Of a stretch of DNA of 64,000 nucleotides, positions 1-10,399 are shown one piece after another (positions within the stretch are counted from its first letter, which is position 1; every line of letters begins with the position of its first letter). This DNA comes from Moringa oleifera. Taxonomy: Eukaryota; Streptophyta; Magnoliopsida; Brassicales; Moringaceae. Made by a program: the position numbers and the translations under genes. The DNA lies in assembly GCA_021397835.1 (NCBI GenBank), contig JAJFZO010000734.1, forward strand, positions 496,001 through 560,000, written 5' to 3'. The notes beneath the pieces were generated by a model, which saw only the letters and a list, made by a program, of their open reading frames with translations, was not told the origin of the DNA and did not search any database.

Positions 1-3000
1 AGTTCAACCCTTCTTTATTCATTACATGAGATTCCGTTACACCATGCACAATAAGCAAAATACCAAGCACAAATCTCGATGATTTTTAATTTTAGTATTT
101 AGACATGTGATTCACTGTTGCAAGCTCCTTCTTGTACAGTAATACTTGAGGGAGGTGGTTCAATTACCTTTTTCATCTTGTTTACAAATGGAACATCAAA
201 TTAAAAATTTCTTTATCTTTTATTACCATGCCGTTGATGAAGATTCATAGCTTGGGAAAAGTTCTGAAATCCTACCTTCTAGCATTGCGATAATGTGTTA
301 ATAGAGCAGAGAGATAGGACCCACTTTAAGAGAGAGTGCAAGGGAAAGACTCAAACATCGAGAAACGTGCAACGAGGTTATATCACTTTAAAAGAGGTAT
401 TTATAGTGAACTACAAACCTTAGCTTTGAGTCGAAGAAACAAGCAATCATACCCCCAGAATAGAAAGATATTTCACTTCAAAATCATTACTAAAAGCATT
501 ACAAGCACACTTCCTATCTAGGCAAACCAAAACTAAAAAGCACCTTTTTCTTGGCTAGCCTTGCAAGAGCGAATGTACGAGACAATAGAATTGATTATCA
601 AGGCTACAAGGTAAAAGGAAGGTTCCTGCGTGTAGGAAAGCTTTTTCACCAACTATTGGGTATTTATCGCTATCTGGCTCTCTCAACTCATACTTATGAT
701 AGGCAGGCTCAATGCTAGATATTTATCTCTAGAAATCCTTCTTTTTTAATTTTTGGTATTCAGTTGTCTTCCTTGGTTCCACCCTTCCATTCATGAAGCA
801 GATCATCAGGAAGGGTGTTTCTCAAGTGCAAAGCAAGAGTTTTCGACCCTTTCACATTGATCGACAAACAAAACTCCTAGTAGAAAGCCACTTTTTTGTT
901 TTTGAAAATTAACACATTGAAAGATCTTTGATTTTACCCTAGAATAAGTCCAACAAAGCACTTTTCCCTACTAAATTCTATCTAATTTTCCCCATTTCTT
1001 CCATTTGCTGAGCTCTAAGCTCCATTGATGGACTTTCGTGTGAAGGCTATTTTCTTTGTGTTTAATGGCATGTTTATGATCCAGTTGTAAAACTACTATC
1101 ATATGAATGTCCTCTTCATTGCTTTAGGACCAAGCTGGCAAATAAACAACTTTATGTTAACAACACCTTTCACTTATAACATTCATCAAAATTAATGAGG
1201 TGCCCACAGCAAATAAGAATAACAAGACTCTATGGCTTAACAAGTTCCTTCCCTACTAAAACCCTTACTTGAGCCTTGACAAGGTGAGAGCAATTAGGTC
1301 AAAATGAGTCTCTCCTTTGCGAGAAGGTTGCATTGCTTTTGCATGAAGATTGAGGACCTGTAGACGACAAAATTAGTTTATGTTAAGAAGGATTTATATG
1401 AGGTGGCGAGATGCTTAATTGTTAATAGCCTTCTTTTTATAGGCGATGCATGGGACTTCGATCTAAGTTGAGCTAGCCCTAATATAGACAGTCTTAAGTG
1501 CCGTGACCTTAACCATATGATTTTGATCTATTATAGGACTATTCCTAGTCACATATTGATTTCATTTTTTGAAATGCTTCACCCAAGCCTTCAAATGTAG
1601 CTTCTTCCAAAGATAAGGCCTTCAAATGTAGATTCATCCAAAGATAGACTGACTAATAGGTTTGTTCGAATTAGAGGTCTTGGGCTTGGGCCTCCTTATT
1701 TCCCTCTAACTTTTGCTTATTGGTGGTAGGCATGCGTGAGCATCCCTCTCCTTCTACTGTTGTCAGTGCTAACTATCTTCCAAATCTTGTTGCCTTTCTA
1801 CTATCGCGTATGGTGTCGGTAGGCCATCATATGTGTATGGTTATGGTAAGGCTCTAGTCTGGGATCTTATGCCAAATTAGTAAGTCTAAAGTTCCCCGTA
1901 GCTCTAATTAAAGTGTAACGAGTTATATGGACATTTAATCTAATCTTATGGACAAGCAATTGTTTGCTTTTAAATGGTCTTGATGCGGCTCGTGGCCTAA
2001 GCAACATGGATTTGAATACAACTGCCATAGGTGTATGCCTAATACCCAAGCTCTCTTTTTCTAGTTTCTAATAGGTGTTAAAACAGAAATAAAAACACCG
2101 ATCATCCCCTAAGAGATGCCTAAAGGGCACAAAATCAAAACAAGAGTTACAACTAGGCTTAAAGATGACACGGTTTTTACTTTCTCACTTTGATCAGGTG
2201 GCAGCTGTCGGGGTACTGGCAACTAGCATGTGGTGCCTCCTTTATATTCTTTAACTGTTGTTGGTCCTTGTGATCTTAAATAGCAATTCCTTGGTTGCCC
2301 TCAAGTCTCAATGCCACATTTTGTGTTGTTGCTTCTTTTCGGATGTGTAAGTGAATCTTATCTCTTTCTTTTTTTCTTTGATTCCCATGCATGCAGGAGG
2401 TTTAGCATTAGCTTTGTTGTCAAGGAAAAAGCCTATGTGGTTGGTTCGACTACTACAAGAGTGCACATTAATTATCAATCAGTTAATTTTCATTCAAGGG
2501 ATAATGAGATTTAATCTACTATGATATTTTTTCACGATCTTGGTTGAATGAATTATCTATTTTGTTTTATGAAATGTAATTGACTATAGATATCTCTTTT
2601 TTATGTGCGAGAGATAGTAAGGGTCACATTTCGTCTTCTTTGAAAGATAGGAACGGAAAATCAACTCAATAATCATTGATAATAGCATTTCTGTAGCTTG
2701 TAACACATGCTTATTAAGTTGTAAAGGCCCTTTGCTATAAATTTACTAATCTACAGACCTACCTTAAGTCTTATATGGAAGTTAAATAGCAAAAGGAAAT
2801 TTTTTAACTTCCAAGATCAAAGAGCCTAGAACCGAAGGACAAAGCGCTAACAAGCTATTTAGTTGATCTTAAAGAGCTAACCTTAATGGAAAAAGACAAG
2901 GTAAGCATCCAAAGCAGCATCAGCTGAACTAATGTATCAAGTTTGTAATACAACACATCTAGTTTATCCTAAAGCAACATTTTTCAAACTAGCATTCCCA

Positions 3001-5000
3001 TCAGCAGAGGATGAAACCTTTGCTTGTTTATCCTAACAAGGGTTTATGAATCACTCAAACAAGCCTTTTTAGCCACATATAAATCGACATCCTTATCCAT
3101 ATCTTTATGCATAAGGGGCATCAAATTTGAATCTGTAAAAAGAATTTAGGAATCCCTATTCATACCCGTATTGGTTAAATCTAGCATAGTGGGTCTTGTT
3201 TTGATATATGAATAAATATCTTTAAAAGGCATCTCGATGAAAGAGGACTGAGAACCATAAGGGGAGTATCAAAATGCTAGCACAAACAACTCGTATAGAC
3301 ATGCAAGATAAGGTGTGTAGGGCCAACAAGCCATCACTTTTACTAGATATAGGTCCAGATGACATAAGAGCCTACCACTAAAACCCAACCCCTTATGGGG
3401 CTAAGGTCCAAGGGGCGCATTGCTAACGTCCTTTCTTTTTGAAAAACCTATTAAATTTACATGGGATAAAATAAGTAAGGTAAATATTAAGTTAAGCATA
3501 AAATTTTTAAGAATCAAAGGATAGAACTTCTTAATACTTGCCAAGAACCGATGTAATTAGGATAAAAGCTTACCATGACTTCCAAGCAAGCTATGTCAGG
3601 TCATAGTTCTTGAAGTGCTAATCTAGTAACACAACACTACTCTAAATTGAATCTATTTGAATAGCTTGAAGTGCTCTTATCTGAGCTAGCCATTACATTT
3701 GGAGGTTGATCGACAAGAGATGCTACTTCCTTTTAATCAATAATGAGAAGGCCACGCCACCTATGAGAACTTTATTTCACTATAATATATATTTTTTTGG
3801 AATTTTATTTTCTTTGCTTGCACAACTACTAGGCTTAAGCTTAGCTAGTTGATTCTTTAGTCATAACTCCAAGCGAAGAAGTTTATGCATTCCTTGAAGA
3901 AATATATCGAATTAGAGTTTTCAACCTCAACTTATGTTAGCAAAGTGTTTGATAAACATGGGCTTGCGGATTGTCCTTAGTACCCAAAATTTTCTATCAA
4001 TTTCATCCTTAATGGGTGGGAGAGAGAAGATAGCATATGAACATCAAGTGGAGCAAGGTGGAGCACTCTTCGAACCAAATAAACATATAAAATGATTTGA
4101 GCCAGTAACAATAACCAACCGAGATTGAGGGCTCGCCAAGCAAAAGGCATAAAAGATTGTTAACTCTTATTGTTAGCATAAGCCTAAAGGCAAAGGGTGG
4201 GACATTAATCGAAAGAATAAGTACAATACGAAGCCCTTCCTCCATGAAAGAAAGGATCGAAAAAAAGGTAGAAAAGCTAAGATAAAGTCACTTCCTCAAT
4301 CACTCAGGTACGGATTTATTAAGTAAATTAACTCTATCTTTACTAGTAGCCATGGTAGGCATAATTTGCTTGAGCTCTTTAAAGCCTTTCATGCCTTAAT
4401 TCACTAGTGCTCTTCACTAGATCTTTTTTAAAGCAACAAGAATTCTTTCCTTATGAAAGGGTCTCATTTTCCTGTATGGCCTTTCCCCAAGGTGTATGTA
4501 ATAAGTGTTATCTAGCCAGATCTTAAGATCTCGTGGCTTAGTAATCTGCAGATGCTTCATATAAAGCCAAATCTGCTAAACAAGATAATTCATTGATCTA
4601 GATAGGTGAGTTGGTACATAACCAAGGAAGAACAAAGGAAAAACTCGACCAAAAGATAAGCTAACATAAATGCCCATGAAGAGAGATTTTGAATACTAAA
4701 AAAAGTAAGTAAAAGGCCTACAACTAACCTACTTTTGCTTTTTTTCTTGTGCATTCAATCATCTTATGGTCACGTTTTGGACGAAGCTCACACTCGGCCC
4801 CTTAGTAACCTTTTCTCTTTCATTAAGCAGATTTTTTAACGATGGTGGTTAGCAAAGCGAATCTTTCCCCTTTATCTTAAATGACTAGTGTCATTAGCCT
4901 CCTACTCCACATTGGATTTGGCGGAGCCATGTCGTGACTTTTAAAAAATTACTAATTTTCCTGAGACATGACTCAAAGAAATAGATAAATCCAACTTTTA
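1..5000. other. No recognisable gene; left part of duplicated segment
   Basis: Only short ORFs (under 80 codons) occur. Those I compared with copy B, such as the minus-strand frame at 4,009-4,245, are interrupted there by stops, so they look fortuitous. The texture, with many short CTTT/AAAG-rich words, resembles plant mitochondrial intergenic DNA, but no mitochondrial gene is recognised in this part. Confidence 0.6.
1587..1648. repeat. 31-bp tandem duplication found only in copy A
   Basis: A 31-bp unit beginning GCCTTCAAATGTAG occurs twice in a row with small differences. Copy B has a single unit near 54,658, so the doubling arose in copy A, or one unit was lost from B, after the segmental duplication. 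Confidence 0.85.
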
Positions 5001-5289
5001 GGGCACTACAAAAAAATTTAAAAGTAGTGACACAATATAGCAACTGATTTTGTCAGTCACTAAATAATAATAAAATAGCGGCAGATTCACTACAAAATAA
5101 AAATTTTACCATAGTGATGAAATAATGATAGATTAATAACACAAATTAGTGACAGACGCTATCTTCATTGCCAAATTTATTTTCAATTCATTTATTTTAA
5201 TTTTCAATCAACTTAAAAATATATTAGCGATTGAATTTTAATCAGTAGCTAATCAAAGATCTAGCAATTATAACGCTTCGGTCACTATG

Positions 5290-6290
5290 TAAGAAATGCA
5301 ACATAGCGACCACCTCATGGGTAGTGGCAAAGGCAGCAAGCTTGCTGCCTTCAGAGGAAGCCATGGCCATAAACTTAATTGTTGCCTTCGAAGCCAGCAA
5401 GCTCGTCGCCTTCGAAGGTGCTGCCTTCGAAGATAGCCATGCAGGGCCATCATAAAAGCAAGCTGGCGACCAGCTTACTACCTTTGGAGGCAGCCATGCA
5501 TGGAGGCCAACTTACTGCCTTCGAAGCAAGCTAGCCGTCAGGCCTTCTAAGGCAGCCATGCATGGTCGCAAGCTTGTTGCCTTAATTCAAAGGTTACCAT
5601 GCATGGGCACTACTAAGGAAGCCATGACCTTCAAAGGTGACTGCGATGGCCATGAAGAAGGTAGCCATGGCCTTCGAAGGTGGCAGCCATGGCAGTGAAG
5701 GTAGCCATGGCCTTCAAAGGCGGCTGCCATGGCTACGAAATAGGCAGCCACAGCCCGCCATGAAGGCAGCTATGACACCCATAAAAGTAGCCACAACACC
5801 ACAACACTTAAGAAGGCAATCACAGGCACCTCGGAGGCAGCCATAGGCGTCCACGAAGGCAGCCATGGTTGCCCACGAAGGTAGCCATGGCCTCAACGGC
5901 GGCAGCCATGGCATTCGAAGGCGACAGCCATGGCTGCCATGATAGCGAAGGTAGCCATGACTGCTACGAAAGCCTCCATGCATGGCTGTGAAGGTAGCCA
6001 TGGCCATCACTGAAGCATGCATGCGTGGTTGCAAAGGCAGCCATCTCTACTGCCAAAGCGTCCACACATGGCTGGAAGGGTAGCCATGGCCTTTGAAGGT
6101 GGCAGCTATGGATGTCGCGAAAGCGTCCATGAGTGGCCGCGAAGGCAGCCGTGGCTTTCGAATCTGGTAGCCATGGCCTTTTAAGGTAGCAGACATGGCT
6201 GCCGTAAAAGTGGTCATGCATGGCCTCAAAGGTGGTAGCCATGGTCGCGAAGGCATTACTACCTTCGCTTGATCTTACTTTCACTGTAGA
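5290..6290. repeat. GC-rich minisatellite, about 43-bp unit, inside CACTA copy A
   Basis: Words such as GAAGG(T/C)AGCCATGGC and TCCATGCATGGC recur in phase. At 5,947-6,075 there are three 43-bp units in a row (5,947, 5,990, 6,033), followed by a 65-bp unit (6,076-6,140) with about 22 extra bases. The units are rich in small palindromes (GCCATGGC, CTTCGAAG, GCATGC). The block is far richer in G and C than its surroundings. Open frames of up to 117 codons cross it on both strands, but they reflect the lack of stop words in the repeat and I do not treat them as genes. Confidence 0.85.
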
Positions 6291-6394
6291 GGTAACGACG
6301 GACTGCATTTCCATCACTAGATTTCAATTCTAGCGACCGCCACTTATTTTCATCACTAAATGCTTATAAATTGAAATCCTAATTTTTTTTTCCT

Positions 6395-6720
6395 TTCATG
6401 TGAGTGCCATTTCTTCTCCACCCACTTCTACTGTTGTCTCTACTTCTGTTTTCTCAAACTATTTCCTTTTCCCTCGCTCCATTTCTCCTCTAACTTTGTT
6501 ATTGTCTCTGCATCTATCTATACACATGATTCTCAAATTTTTCATTTCATCTCCCTGCTCAGTGAGCGGCACCATCTTTCTCTATTTATCTTGTTGTCTC
6601 AGAGCCAAGTCTTTACCACTTTCTCCCTGCTCAACATTTTGATGTGTGCCATTTTCTCCTCTATTTTCTCTACTGTGAATAACCATATTCTCTTTCCTCT
6701 TTACTTGATAATTTGTGTAG
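6395..6720 (+). other. CT-rich leader-like stretch in CACTA copy A
   Basis: The plus strand is strongly pyrimidine-rich (TCTCC, CCTCT and TTTCTC words) between the minisatellite and the AT-rich array. A matching stretch is at about 59,920-60,230 in copy B. A pyrimidine-rich stretch before an AT-rich region resembles a plant 5' leader followed by an intron; this is inference. The 80-codon ORF inside (6,400-6,642) is low-complexity. Confidence 0.4.
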
Positions 6721-6769
6721 TTATTTGTTGAAATTATTGATGATGATATTAATGATTGAAAAATTTTAT

Positions 6770-7490
6770 ATAGGAATATTATGATTACATTTAGTAATTA
6801 TAAAAATATTTTTTGATTTTAAATAAAATTTTTAATTATTTATTATATGTTTTAATAAATTTAATTTATGATATATTATTAGGTAATTATTGAATTTGGT
6901 TGTAATTTAAGATAAATATTTTTATTAAATTTTTATGAAATTTAAATTAGTTAGATATTTATTAAATTTTATAATTGTTAATTTTATTTATTAATAAATT
7001 TAATTTATGTTAGATTATTTAAAAAATAATCTAATTAGTTTGTGATGTAAGATAAATAAATTAGTTAGAGTTTTAAGGAATTTAAATTAGTTAGGTATTA
7101 ATTAAATTATATAATTATTAATTTTATAGGTTAATTAAAAATTTTATTTATATTAAATTAGATAGATAACTGTTTAATTAGAATATAATTTGAGATAAAT
7201 AATTTAATTAGATTTTTATGAAATTTAATTAGTTAGATGTTAATTAGATTTTGTAATTGTTAATTTTATTTATTAATAAAATTAGTTAATTTGTTATTGA
7301 TTACATAGATAATAGTTTAATTACATTGTAATTTCATGACATAAATAATTTAATTAATTAAATTTTTATGAAAATTAATTTATTTAGATGTTGATTAAAT
7401 TTTGAAGTTGTTAATTTTATTTTTTCAAATAAATTTAGTTTATGTTAATTACATATTTACACATGGATGATCATTACTAATGTTGAGGAA
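6770..7490. repeat. AT-rich degenerate array, roughly 143-bp period, in CACTA copy A
   Basis: The block is made almost wholly of A and T with a recurring pattern: GAAATTTAAATTAGTTAGAT, then TTAATTTTATT, then ATAAATTTAATTTATG, then GATAAATAA. Recurrences of the first word near 6,940, 7,080, 7,225 and 7,365 give a period of about 140-145 bp. Copy B keeps the same order at about 60,290-61,040. Confidence 0.7.
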
Positions 7491-7745
7491 ATTTATTTAT
7501 ATGTTAATCAATTAAATTAATCTATTATATGATAATCATAAAGTATTACTGTTAGCAAAGTTAGATTTCACACATATTTTTTAGCTACACAGTTTGAGAA
7601 TTATTAGTGAATATTTATTGTCTGTCATGTGTTTTGTACGTGCATCAAAATAAATTGTTCAATAATAATTCTTGAATTGTCCAGATCGGACAGTTTAAAA
7701 ATGTAACATTTATGTACAGCACATGTGTAATTTGTTGTTCATTCT

Positions 7746-8024
7746 ATGGAGGAACGTATGGAAGAAGAACATAAGACTTTAGAAGAGAGATTGGAGGAGG
7801 AGTGTAAGGTGAGGAAACATGATCGCATATGCTTCGAGACCGAATTGCAAGAGCACTTACAGAGAGAGCTTGATACGAATAAGCGCATCGGTAGGATGGA
7901 GGCTCTCCTTTTAGGAAGCGGGCCTCAGCACTGCCTAAGAATTATATGTAATTTTTATATGAATATTGTATTTCACGAGAACATAACATATAATCTTGTA
8001 TTTATTATGTTTTATGAATATTAG
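7746..8024 (+). pseudogene. Coiled-coil ORF remnant in CACTA element, copy A
   Basis: The frame is 92 codons. The first 58 or so residues are rich in Glu, Arg, Lys and Leu with heptad-like spacing (EERLEEE, ETELQEHLQREL), suggesting a coiled coil. The rest is AT-rich and probably read-through of non-coding DNA. Copy B keeps the same frame at 61,205-61,324 with mostly conservative changes but one internal stop, which argues that it once coded. Coiled-coil C-terminal parts are known in plant En/Spm-type proteins of the transposase_24 family; that link is inferred from context, not from a diagnostic motif. The ATG at 7,746 may not be the original start, since an upstream exon could have been used. 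Confidence 0.45.
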
Positions 8025-8084
8025 TTTATTTTATTTTTATTTAATTATATTTAAAATTATGTTTTATAAAAAATTAATTATATT

Positions 8085-8301
8085 AATGACAGATCTACTA
8101 GTCACTAATCAATTTGTAATAGATATTAGTCCATCGCTAAAATAGCAACATAATAGAATTTGTTGCTAAACTAGCAACAGACAAGAATCTGTCATTAAAG
8201 TAGCGACGAATATTATTCTATCGCTATCTTTAGTGACAGACATAAATCGATCACTAATTTAGTGACGCATTCACTAGTAGCTAAATTTGGTTTCTTTAGT
8301 A
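8085..8301. repeat. Right subterminal repeats of CACTA copy A
   Basis: Short words such as AGTGACAGA, TAGCAACAGA, TCGCTA and GTCACTAA recur every 15-40 bp in both orientations up to the element end. In CACTA elements such subterminal motifs bind the element-encoded accessory protein; that function is known for the family and not shown here. Confidence 0.7.
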
Positions 8302-9746
8302 GGGAAGTAAGGGAAAGGAATGGATAGAAAGAGCTTATTCAATGAGGGTGGGTAGTGGGGAAGCAAAATAATTATGTTGGTTTAATCAGGAAATGGCCAA
8401 TCGTGCTTGTTAAGGATTTTAGATTCAAGTAACTCATGGCTAGACAATTAGTTAAGCTAAAGAAAAAAAAAGCAATAGTTCTTCCAATCAAGCAAGTGAT
8501 CAACCAATTCCAACTATTACAGTGATAGCCATCAAAGCAAGAAGTATTGACTTGCAGGATTAAGTAGGAAGAGCGAAACTTGATAGGTCTCTCAACTACT
8601 AAGCTAATTAGTAGCTTTAAAAAATAGCTACTTTGTCTGTGGTTTGCTATGATTTGGTGGGAAACTAAAAGTGAAGAAAGCTTCGTGCAAGCAATAGAGG
8701 TAATCAAGCAGTAATTGAAAGTCGAAGGTTTGATTCCACTTATTGGCGAATTCAACCAATATAAAAAGTAACCTTAGCCTTTTTTAAAGCCAATCTACTT
8801 GCCTTTTTTCTCTTATTTCTTTGTACTACTTTAACTTTCTATCAACCACTTTAGTTTAATAAAGGTAATCCCTTCTCCAACGTCCTAAACCAACCATTCT
8901 ATCCATGCGTTTTTGAATAAATTCTTGCTCTTTCTTCTTATGTAAGTAAGTTGCTTGCTCTTTTTTCGTGTGTGCTTATACCTGTAAGCTTAGCAATCTT
9001 TCTAGGAAGATACACTTAATGACTACTTACTTAACTTAGTTCATTCCCTCCCGAGAGAATATACAAAAACTCAAAACTGTTTTAGAAAAGAAAAACTCAT
9101 TTTACAAGCCTAAGCACCCTAACAGAGAGTATGGATATCATTGTTTGAAAAATGCATCTTGCTGAGGTTGAAGTAAATGCTAGTATAATTGCTATTTTTA
9201 TACCATTATTACTAGATTGAATGCTCTTCTTTCTCTTATTACTGATGTTTTCTTAGTGAGTCAGGTCCACACCACGGGTTAATCTTTCATTTTTTTGGAG
9301 CTTTACTTTACTAGTAAGTGTTTGCTGCCCCTATATGCTTTAAGCTTACACTTCAAACTTGTACCTTCACATTTTGCCTTTAGTTTTTATCAACTTACAT
9401 GTTGATGAGCTCTTTCCCTCAAGTTCTATGACTCGAGTGATAAAAGCTCTATGATAAAGCGCAAAAGAATGCCATCTCTCTATTAAATTGCCTTACCTTT
9501 TTGGTATCCCATTGGATTAAGCTGATAATATTTGTATCGTTATCTCATTCTACTAGAATTGCTTGTGTATCTTGTCTTTGGGTTGATAATTTTTTGCAGT
9601 CCATAAGCAAGATAAATGTTTTTTATTGGCTTTTCTATCCCTGGCTACTTTTTTTCGTCTCTATCTTTTTTATATAAAAACTTTTTCCTCTTTCTTACGC
9701 CTTTTATTAAGAATTAGTTTTTATCTTACTTCTTGAGATCTAAAGT
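8302..9746. other. No recognised gene; conserved open patch at 8,471-8,560
   Basis: This part is collinear with 61,604-63,141 in copy B. A plus-strand frame at 8,471-8,560, starting SNSSSNQASD, is kept in copy B at 61,772-61,861 with few changes. The opposite strand is also open (8,372-8,755), so which strand coded, if either did, cannot be settled. The remainder shows only short interrupted frames. Confidence 0.5.
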
Positions 9747-10076
9747 TTATTCATTACAACTGCTATCCATATTAGATCCAAAGGTCCTTAATTTCTCTTC
9801 ATTAGCCTCCACTCTCAAAATTGTACTATTTCTATTACTTTCCAAAATGCATTCTTGGTTTCTGATCTTCTCATTATATTTGCAAATTATGGTATCCCAT
9901 CCTTTTCCTTGATGTCTAAAAGCAAATTTATTCACTTTATTCAAGAGATCCTCTGCATGGGCTAAATCTTTACACGCTCTGACCATTTTGTCATTCACGG
10001 GAATTTTCTTTGCTTGCCTTTGGCTTCCTCTCTTCGGTGCTATAAGTATTCGTTTGGGGTTAGGTTGTTTCATCAT
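9747..10076 (-). CDS. Conserved hypothetical ORF next to the Rep-like remnant, copy A
   Basis: A 109-codon ORF that I do not recognise. It starts MMKQPNPKRI, has a basic N-terminal third (KRGSQRQAKK) and a Gly-Lys-Gly-Trp-Asp patch near residue 58, and no signal peptide or membrane segment. The same reading frame is open in copy B (63,142-63,363) for its first 70 or so residues, with many amino-acid changes and a 12-base in-frame deletion before a stop. Keeping the frame between two diverged copies suggests that it once coded. It lies about 350 bases downstream, on the same strand, of the Rep-like helicase remnant; the intervening frame is rich in Lys and Arg with stops. It could be a separate protein or the tail of a longer one. 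The original start is uncertain. Confidence 0.4.
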   Translation of the reverse strand: MMKQPNPKRILIAPKRGSQRQAKKIPVNDKMVRACKDLAHAEDLLNKVNKFAFRHQGKGWDTIICKYNEKIRNQECILESNRNSTILRVEANEEKLRTFGSNMDSSCNE

Positions 10077-10399
10077 TACTTGGGTTTATCTCTCTCATTC
10101 CAGTCCAATGCTGTGGTACCTCATTGGCAAATTTGTGAAATAAAGCAATCATAGTAACTTTTCACAGTTTTTTTGTTCTTAAAGAGACTTCTACCTCTTC
10201 TTATTTTAATTGACTGTTCTTTAATGCTTTTCTTCATTTGATTTGGTATAAAAACTTTCTCAATTTTTTCATTGGGATTTCTCCTTCTTTTTTTGTTCTT
10301 TTTATTTTCCTTACCTTTCTTTTTTTTTTAGGAAAATAAATTAAAAGAACTAAAAATCTCTTTCATTGTATTAGAGCTTTATCTTAGGCGTCAGCGTGA

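Larger units (their letters stand above)
5004..8301 (+). mobile_element. CACTA-type (En/Spm) transposon, non-autonomous, copy A
   Basis: The left end reads CACTACAAAAAAATTT and is preceded by GGG (5,001-5,003). The right end reads TTTCTTTAGTA and is followed by GGG (8,302-8,304). This fits the CACTA superfamily: ends CACTA...TAGTG and a 3-bp target duplication. The last base is A here where copy B still has G. Short motifs such as AGTGACAGA and TAGCGAC, in both orientations, fill the first 300 and last 220 bp, as expected of subterminal repeats. Inside, in order, are a GC-rich minisatellite, a CT-rich leader, an AT-rich array and a coiled-coil ORF remnant. I see no DDE transposase. Length is 3,298 bp. 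Orientation is set by the ORF remnant. Confidence 0.85.

Noticed and set aside
4009..4245. A 78-codon minus-strand ORF rich in Leu, Ile and Phe in copy A
   Set aside because: The corresponding frame in copy B (about 57,320-57,560) is interrupted by several stops.
5714..6317. Two overlapping minus-strand ORFs (106 and 117 codons) in the GC-rich repeat of copy A
   Set aside because: They are built from the 43-bp repeat in different frames and share only repeat-derived residues; there is no independent sign of coding.
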